NCBI RefSeq assembly: GCF_018619475.1
Contig: NZ_JAHFZG010000010.1
Location: 51,802-115,801 of the forward strand
From: Rhodomicrobium sp. Az07
Lineage (GTDB): Bacteria > Pseudomonadota > Alphaproteobacteria > Rhizobiales > Rhodomicrobiaceae
Reading direction: 5' to 3'
Length of the DNA stretch: 64,000 nucleotides
The position numbers and the translations under genes were made by a program. The notes below the pieces were generated by a model. It worked only from the letters and a program-made list of their open reading frames with translations, made no database searches and was not told the origin of the DNA. Shown piece after piece: positions 51,216 to 61,957 of the stretch (the first letter of the stretch is position 1; every line of letters begins with the position of its first letter).

Positions 51216-52202
51216 ATGACCCTGGATTCAGACATTCTCATCGACCGTCGCCGTCTCAAGCGCCGCCTGACCGTATGGCGCGTGCTTGCCATCGTGGCGT
51301 TCGTTGCCGCGCTTGCCTTCGCGGGCGCGCGCTCGGGCAGCGGCGACGGCGCATCCGCTTTCGGGATCGGGCGCGACCACATCGCCCGCGTCACGATCTC
51401 GGGCTTCATCGGCGATTCGAGATCCCGGCATGAATTGCTGGAAAAGATTCGCAAGGACGACAACGTCAAGGCGGTGATCGTCTCGGTGGACAGCCCAGGC
51501 GGCACCACGACCGGCGGCGAAGCCCTCTACGAGGATTTGCGCGAACTCGCGAATGCAAAGCCCGTCGCGGCGGTGTTCGGCACCATGGCGACATCGGCGG
51601 CCTATCTCGGCGGCATCGCCACGGACTATATCGTCTCGCGCGGCAACACCATCACCGGCTCCGTCGGCGTGATCTTTCAGTGGGCCGACGTTTCGGAGCT
51701 TCTCGGCAAGGTCGGCGTCAAGGTCGACGAGGTGAGGAGCGGCGCGCTCAAGGCGAAGCCGTCGCCGTTCTCGCCCGTGGACGAGGCGGCGCGTCAACTG
51801 ACAGAACAGCTCGTCAAGGACAGTCAGGGCTGGTTCGTGGGGCTCGTCGCGGAGCGGCGCAAAGCCGCAGTGCCCTCGCTTGAGGACATCAAGACCGGGC
51901 GAATTTATACGGGTAGGCAGGCCGCGCAGGCTGGCCTTGTCGACGCGATCGGGGACGAGCAGGTTGCCATCAAATGGTTCACCGAAGCCCGCAAAGTGCC
52001 GTCCGGCCTGAAAGTGCGAGACTGGAAGCCCGGACAATCCATGTCCTCTCTGCTTTCGGCGTCCATGTCGAGCCTCGCGCTCAAGCTCGGTTTCACGTCG
52101 CTCGTGGACGCGGCCGTGCTCGAAGGGCTCGATCTGCTGAAGGACCGCCCGCTTGACGGCTTATTCTCCATTTGGCACCCTCAGCTCAGCAATGTGAGAT
52201 AA
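51216..52202 (+). CDS. sppA: Signal peptide peptidase SppA
   Basis: Membrane-bound serine peptidase of 328 aa, the short single-domain form. One N-terminal membrane helix ([16 protein letters not shown]); catalytic Ser in [12 protein letters not shown] and general-base Lys in [13 protein letters not shown]. It degrades leftover signal peptides. ihfB follows 5 nt later, a common pairing. Confidence 0.94.
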   Translation: MTLDSDILIDRRRLKRRLTVWRVLAIVAFVAALAFAGARSGSGDGASAFGIGRDHIARVTISGFIGDSRSRHELLEKIRKDDNVKAVIVSVDSPGGTTTGGEALYEDLRELANAKPVAAVFGTMATSAAYLGGIATDYIVSRGNTITGSVGVIFQWADVSELLGKVGVKVDEVRSGALKAKPSPFSPVDEAARQLTEQLVKDSQGWFVGLVAERRKAAVPSLEDIKTGRIYTGRQAAQAGLVDAIGDEQVAIKWFTEARKVPSGLKVRDWKPGQSMSSLLSASMSSLALKLGFTSLVDAAVLEGLDLLKDRPLDGLFSIWHPQLSNVR

Positions 52203-52207
52203 AATGT

Positions 52208-52540
52208 ATGATTAAGTCCGAGCTGATCGAGAAACTTGCCGCGACCAATCCGCATCTGATGCACCGGGACGTGGAAAAGATCGTAAACGTGATTTTTGAA
52301 GAAATTACAGGGGCGCTGACCCGGGGCGACCGCGTCGAGCTGCGCGGCTTTGGCGCATTTTCCGTCAAGCACCGCCCCGCTAGGGTCGGCCGTAACCCGA
52401 GGACCGGAGATCAGGTCTCCGTGCCCGAGAAGTTCGTTCCCTATTTCAAGACAGGCAAGGAGCTGAGAATCAGGCTTAATCCGCCCGACGCTCCTGCCGA
52501 GAAGCCGAAAGGCCGCAAGAAGGCAGCGAAGGCATCCTAA
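52208..52540 (+). CDS. ihfB: Integration host factor subunit beta
   Basis: DNA-bending protein of 110 aa (HU/IHF fold). Start [17 protein letters not shown], the arm [27 protein letters not shown] contains the Pro-containing intercalating loop; the C-terminal tail is Lys/Pro-rich. ATG 52208 matches IHF-beta; a start at 52172 would read through the end of sppA. Confidence 0.95.
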   Translation: MIKSELIEKLAATNPHLMHRDVEKIVNVIFEEITGALTRGDRVELRGFGAFSVKHRPARVGRNPRTGDQVSVPEKFVPYFKTGKELRIRLNPPDAPAEKPKGRKKAAKAS

Positions 52541-52576
52541 CTCTGGCGACAGGCGGCCGCTTCGGTCGATGCATCC

Positions 52577-52942
52577 ATGAAACGTTTCCTCATCTTCGTA
52601 CTTCTTCTGATCATCGGCGCGGTCATCGCGGCTTTCGCTGTCGCGAACCGGCACGACGTCGCCTTTGTGGTCGATCCGTTCATCGACCGCGACATCGCGT
52701 ACAAGGTGCATCTGCCGTTCTACTTCTTCCTGTTCGGCGCGGCTTTCCTTGGCGCTATCGGCGGCTGGATCTCGTCATGGCTCGGTCAGGGCCATTGGCG
52801 CAAAGCTGCCCGCGAGACGCACAGGGAGGCGGCAATCTGGAAGCAGGAGGCCGAGAAGCTGAAGCGCGGCCTTGAGCAGGCGCTGCCGAAACCGGGCGCG
52901 GCGCAGCAGCCCCAACAGCGCGCGCTTCGGTCCATCCGCTAG
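52577..52942 (+). CDS. LapA-domain (DUF1049) membrane protein
   Basis: A 121-aa protein with two membrane helices (FLIFVLLLIIGAVIAAFAV and FYFFLFGAAFLGAIGGWIS) and a basic cytoplasmic coiled-coil tail. The pattern FAVANRHDVAFVVDP is typical of LapA family proteins linked to lipopolysaccharide assembly (LapAB) in E. coli; no LapB is seen here. It sits 36 nt after ihfB, probably cotranscribed. Confidence 0.85.
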   Translation: MKRFLIFVLLLIIGAVIAAFAVANRHDVAFVVDPFIDRDIAYKVHLPFYFFLFGAAFLGAIGGWISSWLGQGHWRKAARETHREAAIWKQEAEKLKRGLEQALPKPGAAQQPQQRALRSIR

Positions 52943-53172
52943 GACGTTCTCGCCAGACTTGCGGACGATCGCGTCGGGTCAGGCTCGCGTTGGGCCCGAG
53001 AGCCTTCGCCATCCAAGGCGCCGCTATCCGGCTTCCACGCTTCGGGCCGCACCTTCGCTTCGTGGAAGAACTCGGCCGGGAAGCCGTTGGCAAAGGCACC
53101 GATGGCACAACGCGATCCGTTGATCGGTCTCCGTGATGGGCCGACGCAGTTTTTCACGACAAGCATGAGAGC

Positions 53173-53865
53173 ATGACCGTTTCCGTCAAGATCTGCGGAC
53201 TTTCGACCGAGGATACGCTCGAAGCGGCGATCGGCGCGGGCGCGGACTATGCGGGCCTCGTGTTTTTTCCCAAGAGCCCGCGCAATGTTTCGCTCGACCG
53301 TGCGGCCGAACTGGCGACGCTGGCGCGCGGGCGGATCGCTATTGTCGCGCTGACCGTCGATGCCGACGACGCGCTGCTCGAAGCGATCAAGACCCGCGTC
53401 GCGCCCGACTTTTTCCAGCTTCACGGCCGTGAAAGCGCTGAACGCGTGGCCGACATCCGCCGCCGCTTCGGCGCTCGAATTATCAAGGCGGTCAAGGTCG
53501 GCAGCCTCGCCGACATCGAAGCGTCGCGAGCCTTCGAGGCCGCCGCCGACATCGTGCTGTTCGATGCGCCACCGCCCGGCGCACCCGACGCCCTTCCCGG
53601 CGGCAATGGCGTTTCCTTCGACTGGAGATGGCTCGCGAAGGCGCAACCGAGACCCGATTTTATGCTTTCAGGCGGCCTCGACCCTGATAATGTGCGCCTC
53701 GCAATTGCCACGAGCGGAACGGCAAGCGTCGACGTTTCGTCGGGCGTCGAGCGCTCGCCCGGCGTCAAGGATCCGGACCTCATCGCACGCTTCGTCCGCG
53801 CCGCCAAATTGGAACCAGTCGCCGCGCGCGCGGCGGAAGAGGATCGACATGGACCCCATCGCTGA
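53173..53865 (+). CDS. trpF: Phosphoribosylanthranilate isomerase
   Basis: TIM-barrel isomerase of 230 aa in tryptophan synthesis. Catalytic Cys is in VKICGLST at the N-terminus, and the Asp in the strand 6 region [20 protein letters not shown] and SVDVSSGVE are phosphate-binding signatures. trpB starts inside its 3' end (17-nt overlap). Confidence 0.95.
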   Translation: MTVSVKICGLSTEDTLEAAIGAGADYAGLVFFPKSPRNVSLDRAAELATLARGRIAIVALTVDADDALLEAIKTRVAPDFFQLHGRESAERVADIRRRFGARIIKAVKVGSLADIEASRAFEAAADIVLFDAPPPGAPDALPGGNGVSFDWRWLAKAQPRPDFMLSGGLDPDNVRLAIATSGTASVDVSSGVERSPGVKDPDLIARFVRAAKLEPVAARAAEEDRHGPHR

Positions 53866-55084
53866 AACGCCGCTGCATCTGAACAGTTACCGCACCGGCC
53901 CGGACGACAGCGGTCATTTCGGGCTGTACGGCGGGCGATTCGTCGCCGAAACGCTGATGCCGCTGATCCTCGAACTCGAAGCGGCGTATGAGGCGGCCAA
54001 GGTCGATCCCTCTTTCCATGCCGAACTCGCGGACCTCAACGCCCATTATGCCGGGCGGCCCAGCCCGCTTTATTTCGCGGAACGGCTCACGCAGCACCTC
54101 GGCGGCGCGAAGGTCTACTTCAAGCGCGAGGAACTGAACCACACCGGCTCGCACAAGGTGAACAACTGCCTCGGCCAGATCCTGTTGGCGAAGCGCATGG
54201 GCAAGAAACGCATCATCGCCGAAACGGGCGCGGGCCAGCACGGCGTCGCGACCGCCACGGTGGCCGCGCGTTTCGGCTTGCCTTGCGTGATCTACATGGG
54301 CGCGACGGACATCGAGCGGCAGAAGCCGAACGTGTTCCGCATGCGACTTCTCGGCGCGGAAGTGCGGCCCGTCATCTCGGGCACCGGCACGCTGAAGGAC
54401 GCCATGAACGAGGCGTTGCGCGATTGGGTATCGAACGTCGAAGATACGTTCTACATCATCGGCACCGTCGCCGGTCCGCATCCCTATCCCGCGATGGTGC
54501 GCGACTTTCAGGCCGTTATCGGGCAGGAAACCCGCGAGCAGATGCTGGCGGCGGAGGGCCGTCTGCCCGACACGCTCGTCGCGGCCATCGGCGGCGGCTC
54601 GAACGCCATGGGCATTTTCCACCCCTTCCTCGACGATGCGAGCGTGAAGATGTTCGGCGTGGAGGCGGGCGGCAAGGGCCTCGATGTGCCGAACGGGCAT
54701 TGCGCCTCGCTGAATGGCGGCAGGCCCGGCGTGCTGCACGGCAACCGCACCTATCTGCTTCAGGACGGCGACGGCCAGATCCTCGAAGGCCATTCGATCT
54801 CGGCGGGCCTCGATTATCCGGGGATCGGGCCGGAACACAGCTGGCTTCGCGATACAGGACGCGTCACCTATGTTTCGGCGACCGACCGCGAGGCGCTCGA
54901 CGCGTTCCAGCTCTGCACGCGGATCGAAGGCATCATCCCCGCGCTCGAACCCGCCCACGCGCTGGCCTATGTGACAAAACTTGCGCCCACCTTGCCGCCG
55001 GACAATCTCCTCGTTATGAACATGAGCGGGCGGGGCGATAAGGACATCTTCGCCGTAGCCGCTCATCTCGGCATGGACATCTAG
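53849..55084 (+). CDS. trpB: Tryptophan synthase beta chain
   Basis: PLP enzyme of 411 aa joining indole and serine. The Schiff-base Lys is in [19 protein letters not shown] is the substrate-binding loop, and the phosphate loop is [11 protein letters not shown] 53849 ([17 protein letters not shown]) has GAAGAGGA just upstream and overlaps trpF by 17 nt. Confidence 0.97.
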   Translation: MDPIAETPLHLNSYRTGPDDSGHFGLYGGRFVAETLMPLILELEAAYEAAKVDPSFHAELADLNAHYAGRPSPLYFAERLTQHLGGAKVYFKREELNHTGSHKVNNCLGQILLAKRMGKKRIIAETGAGQHGVATATVAARFGLPCVIYMGATDIERQKPNVFRMRLLGAEVRPVISGTGTLKDAMNEALRDWVSNVEDTFYIIGTVAGPHPYPAMVRDFQAVIGQETREQMLAAEGRLPDTLVAAIGGGSNAMGIFHPFLDDASVKMFGVEAGGKGLDVPNGHCASLNGGRPGVLHGNRTYLLQDGDGQILEGHSISAGLDYPGIGPEHSWLRDTGRVTYVSATDREALDAFQLCTRIEGIIPALEPAHALAYVTKLAPTLPPDNLLVMNMSGRGDKDIFAVAAHLGMDI

Positions 55085-55117
55085 CGCACGCGCGCGCTCT
55101 TAAGGCTCAAGGCGATC

Positions 55118-55936
55118 ATGCATCGGCTCGCGAAAGTCTTCGAAGAACTGGCGGCTCAGGACCGCAAGGCGTTCGTCACCTTCATTACGGCTGGCGACCC
55201 CGACCCCGCCACGTCCCTCGAAATCCTCAAGGGGCTACCGGCGGCGGGCGCGGATGTCATCGAGCTTGGCATGCCGTTCTCCGATCCCATGGCCGACGGC
55301 CCGGCGATCCAGCGCGCCTCGCTGCGCGCGCTTCACGCAGGCCAGGACATGCACAAGACGCTCGCCATGGTGCGCGCCTTCCGCGAGACGAACGAGACGA
55401 CGCCCATCGTGCTCATGGGCTACTACAACCCCATCTATGTCTATCCGGTCGAGAGCTTCATCGCCGAGGCGGCCGAGGCGGGCGTCGACGGGCTGATCGT
55501 GGTGGACGTGCCGCCCGAGGCCGACGACGAGCTTTGCGTCCCGGCCCTGAAGGCCGGATTGAGCTTCATTCGCCTCACCACACCGACGACCGACGACCAT
55601 CGCCTTGGCGCCGTGCTCACGAATACCAGCGGCTTCGTCTACTACGTGTCGATCACGGGCGTAACCGGCACGCGCGCACCCGATCTCGAAGCGGTGGCGA
55701 AGAATGTGGCGCGTATCAAGGCGAGAACCGCGCTTCCCGTTGCGGTCGGCTTCGGCGTGCGCACGCCCGAACAGGCGAGGTCCATCGCGAGCGTTGCCGA
55801 TGGCGTCGTCGTCGGCTCCGCGCTCGTGGACACCATCGCCCAGAGCCTTGACGACAAGGGGCGCGCGACCGAATTAACGGCAAGCTCAGTGCTCGCTGTG
55901 GTCGAGAAACTCTCCGCCCCCTTGAAGGCGGCCTGA
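55118..55936 (+). CDS. trpA: Tryptophan synthase alpha chain
   Basis: TIM-barrel subunit of 272 aa cleaving indole-3-glycerol phosphate and channelling indole to TrpB. Active-site Glu is in [16 protein letters not shown] and Asp in [12 protein letters not shown]; phosphate loop [11 protein letters not shown]. It follows trpB by 33 nt. Confidence 0.97.
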   Translation: MHRLAKVFEELAAQDRKAFVTFITAGDPDPATSLEILKGLPAAGADVIELGMPFSDPMADGPAIQRASLRALHAGQDMHKTLAMVRAFRETNETTPIVLMGYYNPIYVYPVESFIAEAAEAGVDGLIVVDVPPEADDELCVPALKAGLSFIRLTTPTTDDHRLGAVLTNTSGFVYYVSITGVTGTRAPDLEAVAKNVARIKARTALPVAVGFGVRTPEQARSIASVADGVVVGSALVDTIAQSLDDKGRATELTASSVLAVVEKLSAPLKAA

Positions 55937-55984
55937 ACACTATCAAAGATGGCCTCCCGCGCGAGGCGATGAAAGCGAAAAGCC

Positions 55985-57013
55985 GTGAACTGGATCAATA
56001 ACGTCGTCCGCCCCAAGATCAGCGGTCTCTGGCAGAAAAGGGAGATGCCGGAGAACCTTTGGATCAAGTGCCCTGAAACCGGGCAGATGGTGTTCCATAA
56101 GGATCTGGAAGCGAACCAGTTCGTCTTTCCGCAATCCGGCTATCACATGCGCATCGGGGCTGTGCCGCGGCTGAAATCCTTCTTCGACGACGGCAAGTTC
56201 GAGACGCTGCCTTCGCCCGAAGTGCCCGCCGATCCGCTGAAGTTCCGCGATGAGAAGCGCTATGCCGACCGCATCAAGGAAGCGCGCACGAAGACCGGCA
56301 TGCAGGATGCCTTGATCACAGGCGTCGGTCTGCTTGACGGCCTGACGGTTGTCGCGGGCGTGCAGGATTTCACCTTCATGGGCGGCTCGCTCGGCATGGC
56401 GGCGGGAGAGGCGATCGTCCTCGGCATGATGAAAGCCGTGGAGCTGAAAGCGCCCTACATCCTGTTCGTGTCGTCCGGCGGCGCGCGCATGCAGGAAGGT
56501 ATCTTGTCGCTCATGCAGATGCCGCGCACGACGGTTGCGGTGCAGCGCCTGCGCGACGCGGGCCTTCCGTATATCGTGGTGCTGACAAACCCGACCACGG
56601 GCGGCGTCACGGCCTCTTATGCCATGCTGGGTGACATCCACATCGCGGAACCGGGCGCGCTTATCGGCTTTGCCGGGCCGCGCGTGATCGAGCAGACGAT
56701 ACGCGAGAAGCTTCCGGATGGATTCCAGCGCTCGGAGTATCTCCTCGAGCACGGCATGATCGATATGGTCGTCCACCGCCACGAGTTGCGCGACACGCTC
56801 GCCCGTATCTGTGCGATGCTGTCGGCGGATCGCCATTCGAGGGAAGCCAAGGCGCGCACGGTCGGCAGCTCCGCCGAGGCCAACGCCCCGAAACTGAACG
56901 GCGCCGCTTCCGATGCCAAGCTTCCGGCGACAGCGGAACAGATTGCGGCTTCTTCCGTTGAGCCAGCCTCGCCCGAGCCGGCCAAGACGCCGGCACCCGC
57001 AACGCCGTCATGA
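55985..57013 (+). CDS. accD: Acetyl-CoA carboxylase carboxyltransferase subunit beta
   Basis: A 342-aa carboxyltransferase subunit making malonyl-CoA. The crotonase-like core is intact ([51 protein letters not shown]). The N-terminal zinc ribbon is degenerate: of the four positions that are Cys in E. coli AccD, only Cys29 remains, with Thr32, Phe48 and Ser51 at the others. I recall similar losses in other alphaproteobacteria. The C-terminal 50 residues are Ala/Pro-rich. GTG 55985 is the start; overlaps folC by 4 nt. Confidence 0.95.
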   Translation: MNWINNVVRPKISGLWQKREMPENLWIKCPETGQMVFHKDLEANQFVFPQSGYHMRIGAVPRLKSFFDDGKFETLPSPEVPADPLKFRDEKRYADRIKEARTKTGMQDALITGVGLLDGLTVVAGVQDFTFMGGSLGMAAGEAIVLGMMKAVELKAPYILFVSSGGARMQEGILSLMQMPRTTVAVQRLRDAGLPYIVVLTNPTTGGVTASYAMLGDIHIAEPGALIGFAGPRVIEQTIREKLPDGFQRSEYLLEHGMIDMVVHRHELRDTLARICAMLSADRHSREAKARTVGSSAEANAPKLNGAASDAKLPATAEQIAASSVEPASPEPAKTPAPATPS

Positions 57014-58371
57014 GCGGAGCGGGGCCTCGCAATACGCCGGATATCGCCTTGCGCCCACCCTCAGATAGTTTGCTTGCGCGCCTTCAGACGCTGCATCCCA
57101 AAATCATCGACCTTTCGCTTGGCCGTGTGGATCGGCTGCTGCGCGCGCTTGGCGACCCGCACCGCAGCATCCCGCCCGTGGTTCACGTCGCGGGCACGAA
57201 CGGCAAAGGCTCTGTCGTCGCGTTCCTGAAGGCGATGCTGGAAGCGTCCGGCTATCGCGCGCATGTTTTTACCTCGCCGCACCTTATGCGCTTCCATGAA
57301 CGCATCCAGCTTGCGGGGCAGGGCGGCGCGCGGCCGATCGGCGAGAGCCACCTGGCGGACATTCTCGCGCGCACCGAGGCGGCCAATCGCGGCGAGCCGA
57401 TCACATTCTTCGAAATCACCACGGCGGCGGCGTTCCTCGCCTTCGCGGAAAACCCGGCCGACATCGTGCTTCTGGAGACGGGGCTCGGCGGGCGGCTCGA
57501 CGCGACCAACGTCATCGACGAGCCGCTGGCAACGGTGCTGACGTCGATCTCGATCGATCACTGCGCTTATCTCGGCGATAGTATCGAGGCCATTGCCGGC
57601 GAAAAGGCAGGCATCCTGAAGCGCGTGCGCCCTGCCATCGTCTCGCGGCAGTCGGACGAGGCGATGCACATCATCGCCATGCGCGCCGCCGCCCTCGAAG
57701 CGCCCGTCATCGCGGGCGGAGCGAACTGGGACGTGTTCGAGCAGCAAGGGCATCTCGTCTATCAGGACGACGAAAGCTTGCTTGATCTGCCGCTTCCGCG
57801 CCTTTTCGGCCGCCACCAGTTCGAGAACGCGGGCACAGCCATCGCGACGGCGCGCAATCTCGAAGGCTTCCACGTGTCGGACGCCGCCATCGCGAAGGGG
57901 ATCACATCGGCGGTCTGGCCCGCGCGGCTTGAACGGCTCGGCCCCGGGCGGCTTCACGCGCTCGCGCCGGAAGGCTCGGAAATCTGGGTGGATGGCGGGC
58001 ATAATCCCGCTGCGGGCGAGGTGGTTGCGCGCGCGCTTGCCGACCTCGAAGAACGCGTGTCGAGCCCCCTTCATCTGATCGTCGGCATGCTGTCGACGAA
58101 GGACGCGGGCGGCTATCTTCGTCATTTCCAGGGCCTGACCGAACGCGCGGCCACAGTCGACATCGAGGGGCAGGCGTCGGCTTACAAGGCGGAGGAGTTG
58201 GCGAGTATCGCGCGCCGCGAAGGGCTCGCAGCCGAAGCCGCGGGGAGCCTTGAAGAGGCGTTCGCGAGAAGCCGTGCCGCCGCGAAAGGCCCCGTCCGCA
58301 TCATCGTCGCCGGTTCGCTCTACCTCGCCGGGCTTGCGCTCGCGGCCCATGCGCCGGATGCGTCCGACTGA
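57010..58371 (+). CDS. folC: Bifunctional folylpolyglutamate/dihydrofolate synthase
   Basis: Mur-ligase-family enzyme of 453 aa. The ATP loop is [13 protein letters not shown], followed by [27 protein letters not shown] and the Lys-bearing [10 protein letters not shown] (carboxylated-lysine region). [12 protein letters not shown] is the C-terminal domain motif. It starts within the accD stop codon; accD-folC pairing is common. It is convergent with pioC. Confidence 0.96.
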   Translation: MSGAGPRNTPDIALRPPSDSLLARLQTLHPKIIDLSLGRVDRLLRALGDPHRSIPPVVHVAGTNGKGSVVAFLKAMLEASGYRAHVFTSPHLMRFHERIQLAGQGGARPIGESHLADILARTEAANRGEPITFFEITTAAAFLAFAENPADIVLLETGLGGRLDATNVIDEPLATVLTSISIDHCAYLGDSIEAIAGEKAGILKRVRPAIVSRQSDEAMHIIAMRAAALEAPVIAGGANWDVFEQQGHLVYQDDESLLDLPLPRLFGRHQFENAGTAIATARNLEGFHVSDAAIAKGITSAVWPARLERLGPGRLHALAPEGSEIWVDGGHNPAAGEVVARALADLEERVSSPLHLIVGMLSTKDAGGYLRHFQGLTERAATVDIEGQASAYKAEELASIARREGLAAEAAGSLEEAFARSRAAAKGPVRIIVAGSLYLAGLALAAHAPDASD

Positions 58372-58451
58372 TCGGCCTGCGCTGTGAAGCAAACGCGGAA
58401 AGAGCGAGCCCGGCTGATCGGGCTCGACCCATTTAGCGACTGGCGGACTCA

Positions 58452-58522
58452 GTGCAGTGAATTTGACGTTTGATTCACGCCCTCAGGTGACGCCCTCTTC
58501 AAACGTGAAATTCGAACTGCAC
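58452..58522. repeat. 22-bp imperfect inverted repeat between folC and pioC
   Basis: The left arm 58452-58473 pairs with 58499-58522 with one mismatch and a 2-nt bulge; the 25-nt loop is CG-rich. A separate short stem (CGAGCCCG at 58405-58412 with 58419-58426) lies 80 nt after the folC stop on the folC side, and GGCCC-TTT-GGGCC (58542-58554) lies on the pioC side, so both transcripts can terminate here. Confidence 0.7.
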
Positions 58523-58560
58523 CAGTACCACTTGGTTGTCCGGCCCTTTGGGCCAGAGCC

Positions 58561-58842
58561 TTAGCCCTTCTTGGAGAAGATCTTGCAGTAGCCATTCGGG
58601 CTGATGGTGCCATCCACGACGCGGCAGCTTGAGGGGGCCTGGAAGTGCTGGCACTTCGAGCACTGCTTGTCGCCGTTCGGCGATCCCTTATAGCCGACGG
58701 CCGACTGCGCCGCCTTCTTCGCCACCTGCGCTTCCGCGCTGCCCGCGACGAGGCCGGCCGCGCCGAGCGCGCCGAGCGCGTAGGCGCCGAATTTCAGAAC
58801 TTCGCGCCGCGTGTTTCCGGCCTTTTTGCTGGTATCTTCCAT
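58561..58842 (-). CDS. pioC: High-potential iron-sulfur protein PioC
   Basis: A 93-aa HiPIP carrying one [4Fe-4S] cluster. The N-terminus has a twin-arginine signal (TRREVLKFGAYALG, Arg12-Arg13, then a hydrophobic core and an AEA site near residue 38). The mature part has the four cluster ligands Cys61, Cys64, Cys73 and Cys86 in the CSKC...C...C order of HiPIPs. Exported folded, it carries electrons in the periplasm, in pio systems from PioAB to the reaction centre. ATG 58842 has AAGGA upstream; the frame back to 58956 is unconserved. It lies 496 bp from pioB. Confidence 0.93.
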   Translation of the reverse strand: MEDTSKKAGNTRREVLKFGAYALGALGAAGLVAGSAEAQVAKKAAQSAVGYKGSPNGDKQCSKCQHFQAPSSCRVVDGTISPNGYCKIFSKKG

Positions 58843-59338
58843 GGGAGCGTTCCTTTTCCCTTTGTTGGTTAGCGTCTTGCCGTCTTCCGGTTCTTCTGTA
58901 TTGGCAGCCGCCGCGTGTCGGCGTCGGCTGCGATGATCGAGCCACCTTAGGCGCATCGCTTGAAACGTGGGAGAAACATCCCGACAATAACAGACCGCTT
59001 GCCTGTTAGCACTTGCAACAGGCGCATGTTATAGTTTTCGCTTCAGTATAATCGGCGCTAATCGGAGCCTTCTGGCGAAGATAGACTTTATCGTGTGCTT
59101 AAGCTCGGCGTCAAGCCGAACGAGAATAATTCCAAGCTGGCAACCGTTAAATTTTTGCGGTCGGCCCGGACGGCGCGACCGCAGACGTCGGCGGCGCCCG
59201 AAACCGGGACGCCGACTTGCACTCCAGTCGCCGCAAACGGTGCCGTGCGCCGGGCCGCTGTGGGGACGCCATGGCCCGGCGCACGGAAGATGAAACACGG
59301 GTTGCGCCCCGCCGGAGAATTCGGGCGAGGCGCAGCGC
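58843..59338. other. Long structured gap between pioB and pioC
   Basis: No gene is supported in these 496 bases. Besides the large hairpin at 59243-59286 it has smaller ones at 59157-59163/59176-59182 and near 59105-59119. The part next to pioC is more AT-rich and may contain a separate pioC promoter. Such a gap is unusual for an operon of three coacting genes and suggests partial uncoupling of pioC. Confidence 0.6.
59243..59286 (-). terminator. 14-bp perfect hairpin downstream of pioB
   Basis: Stem 59243-59256/59273-59286 with a 16-nt loop, 53 nt after the pioB stop. Downstream on the minus strand comes CACCGTTTGC, so there is no true U tract. It could stabilise the pioAB mRNA end or attenuate read-through into pioC. 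Confidence 0.55.
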
Positions 59339-61849
59339 TTACCATTTGATGTTCAGCGACGTGGAGACGGCATGGATGTCGTAGTTCGGGTTGTACGACG
59401 CCATGGAGATGTTGCGGGGCGTGTTGTCGACGAGATACATATACGGCGTCACCAGGTCGTTCTGCCAGTTGTCGACGCGCGAGCGATCCCAACTGTATTT
59501 CAGCTTCCAGTAGACATCGCCCTCGAAGCCGAGCTTGGTGATGAGTTCTGGGTCGAGCTTGTAGCGCGCCTGCGCATCGATACGCTGCAAGGTGGTGTTG
59601 ACGGTCCGCCAAGGCTGACAGTTATTCCCGAGGGGAGCGTTACAGGCTGTTGTTCCGGCGAAATCCTTGTTCTTCCAATCCTCCTTGCCGAGCGCGATCG
59701 AATAGCTCGCGCTGATATCGAACCGGTCGTTGAATACGAAATTGGTGCCAACGATGAAGGTATCGACATCCTCCTTCATGTTGCTGAACCAGCGCGTCGT
59801 AGTGGCGGTGGCGCCCGTGCCAGAGTTGGTCGTCTGGCCGGTGCCCACGAGATCCTTGTCGAATTCCTCTCGCACATAGGCGGCAGAAACGGTCATGCCC
59901 GGCCCGAAGCTATATGACGCTTCGATCCCCGCGTTCCAGCTATTGTCCTTCAGCAATCCCAGTTCGTAGGTGGGAATCGCGTTGGTCGCGCCCGTCGGCT
60001 GGCCGGTGGTTTGATCGACAAGATTGATGGTGACCTGCTTGTTCGGGTCGGTCAGATAGTTGTCATTCCGCAGGCCGAAGCTCGGCGTGAGCGACAAGTT
60101 CGGCACATGGGGAATGTTGTCGAACGAGAAGAGCACCATCGCCTTCTCGCGGTCGCGATCCGCGAGGTCGAACTTGCGTGCGCCCCAGTTATTCAGGCCA
60201 CCGCCCTGCCCCGTCGGAAACAGCGTCCGGAACCAGGACGCCGGGTCGTAGTCTTCGTAGCGGCGTTCCGAATATTGATAGCTCGCGCGGAGCTGACCGA
60301 TGTCGTTCCAACGCGCGTCGCCGTAGACCTTGCCGATAAACTCGTCGGTCTGAAGCACCTCGCGCTTGTCGCGGTCGATCCGTTCCCACCCGACGGAGCC
60401 GCCGACCGAGGCGTTCTTCAGGACGTGGTAGGTCAGATCGCCTGACGCGTTTTGCTTGGTGTAGGAGTATCCGAAGTTTTCGCGAGTTGCCCCGAAGCCC
60501 CCATCCTCTGTAATCCAATTCCACCGCAAGACCGGCGTCTGGTTGTCGTTGTCGTAATAGCGATAGCGCAGCGTGGACTTCAGGTCGTCGGTAATCCGCG
60601 TGGTCAGCACATTGTTGACGAGCAGCGTGTTGACCTCGCCGTTCAGGCTGGTCGCGGCGTTTGTAACCCCGCCCCATATGGCGCCCGAGGTTGGCAACCC
60701 CACCGGAGCCGGCGGGGTTGCCGCGTTTTGGCTCAACGTAAGCCCAGTGTTGACGCTGGGGTCCTGAAACGGATCGTTCTGCCGCATGGTCGTGTATTGC
60801 ACGGTGTTCATGAAGCGGGACCGGAACGGCAGGTCGATGCCGGCTGTCATGTTGCCGGTATACGCCTCGTTGCTGGGCATCAGACTGACACGCGAGCAAG
60901 GAGCATTAGCACTCGCGCCGCCGCCGGTCTGGGTAAGAGCCGTTGCACAAGTCGTGCCGACCGCAACAAACGGGTTTTCCACGGTGAACGACTTGTAGTC
61001 GTTATCGAACGTCGAAATGCCGCCGGTGATCTTCACGTTGTACTTGCCGTATGCCCAATCGCCGGACCTTTCGCCTGAGGCCTTGGCGTTTTGTGTGGTG
61101 TCGGCAACCGGTCGAGGAACCTGCACCAACACGGGGCCACCGCCTCCGCCCCAGTTCGTTCCGGCGATCTGGGTGCCTTCGCGGCGGTCATAGAAATAAT
61201 TGCCGCGGAACTCCCAGTTCGGGGTCGGGGTCCAGCGCTGATCCGCCTCGAACCGGTCGCGATCAATCCCGATCTTGATGGTTTTCACATTTCTCTGAAT
61301 ATAAGCAGCAACTGGCTCCCCGTTCGGGGGAACGCCGATCTTCTCTGGAGCCGCCAGGTAGGTCGTACCGACGCCATTCCAGGTGCTTTGTGCGGTCGTG
61401 CTGAAAAGATGCGGGGTCTGATCCCACGTGATCGTCCCGCTGAGGGTGCCGGTGACGAACCAGTCGAAGAGGTAACGCTGGTTGTTGTTGCCGAGGTCCG
61501 TCGCGCGAAGCTCGGCGGCGTATTCGGCGTCCTTGGTCTGGCCGCCGACCGTCAGCCTCTCGAAATAGAAGCCCTGCGGAACGTTCCCGTATTCCTCGTA
61601 TTTCGCAATGCTTTCCGCTTCCGGTCGATTGATCGTCGCCGTGGTCCAGGCCGAGCCTAGTTCCTTCGGCTTGTCCTTGAAGTAACGGCCGCCGAACTCG
61701 ATGTCGCCCCAGGTGTCGAGTTCGAGCTTCTTCTCGGCCGCAGGCTCCGCAGGAGCCGGCTTGTCGCCCGCTCGGGCCGACTGCAACGCAATCGATGCTA
61801 CTGCAATAGACAGAAGACTCGTCAGCACTATTCTGCCATGAAACTCCAT
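59339..61849 (-). CDS. pioB: Outer-membrane beta-barrel PioB (MtrB-like)
   Basis: An 836-aa outer-membrane barrel of the MtrB/PioB family that sheathes the decaheme cytochrome. It has a signal peptide (cleavage likely after SARA, residue 27), then alternating amphipathic strands rich in Tyr, Trp, Asn and Asp (for example LRYRYYDNDNQTPVLRWNWI), ending in LNIKW with an aromatic C-terminal residue, the signature of Bam-assembled barrels. The N-terminal CxxC of Shewanella MtrB is absent. ATG 61849 follows a strong GGAGGGG element. pioA is 108 nt upstream. Confidence 0.92.
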   Translation of the reverse strand: MEFHGRIVLTSLLSIAVASIALQSARAGDKPAPAEPAAEKKLELDTWGDIEFGGRYFKDKPKELGSAWTTATINRPEAESIAKYEEYGNVPQGFYFERLTVGGQTKDAEYAAELRATDLGNNNQRYLFDWFVTGTLSGTITWDQTPHLFSTTAQSTWNGVGTTYLAAPEKIGVPPNGEPVAAYIQRNVKTIKIGIDRDRFEADQRWTPTPNWEFRGNYFYDRREGTQIAGTNWGGGGGPVLVQVPRPVADTTQNAKASGERSGDWAYGKYNVKITGGISTFDNDYKSFTVENPFVAVGTTCATALTQTGGGASANAPCSRVSLMPSNEAYTGNMTAGIDLPFRSRFMNTVQYTTMRQNDPFQDPSVNTGLTLSQNAATPPAPVGLPTSGAIWGGVTNAATSLNGEVNTLLVNNVLTTRITDDLKSTLRYRYYDNDNQTPVLRWNWITEDGGFGATRENFGYSYTKQNASGDLTYHVLKNASVGGSVGWERIDRDKREVLQTDEFIGKVYGDARWNDIGQLRASYQYSERRYEDYDPASWFRTLFPTGQGGGLNNWGARKFDLADRDREKAMVLFSFDNIPHVPNLSLTPSFGLRNDNYLTDPNKQVTINLVDQTTGQPTGATNAIPTYELGLLKDNSWNAGIEASYSFGPGMTVSAAYVREEFDKDLVGTGQTTNSGTGATATTTRWFSNMKEDVDTFIVGTNFVFNDRFDISASYSIALGKEDWKNKDFAGTTACNAPLGNNCQPWRTVNTTLQRIDAQARYKLDPELITKLGFEGDVYWKLKYSWDRSRVDNWQNDLVTPYMYLVDNTPRNISMASYNPNYDIHAVSTSLNIKW

Positions 61850-61957
61850 AATCCCCTCCCGCGCCGCCCAAGGCGCCTCTCCTGATCCGTCTCCGCCCTT
61901 TCCCGGCCGGTCTGCCCAAAGACCGGCCAGGTTCTTGTTTTTATGTCGTTTTCCGTC

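Noticed and set aside
49403..51508. 701-aa minus-strand frame over rpsA
   Set aside because: It is the antisense of a certain ribosomal protein gene and its composition (Arg, Asp, His, Leu rich) is typical of shadow frames in GC-rich DNA.
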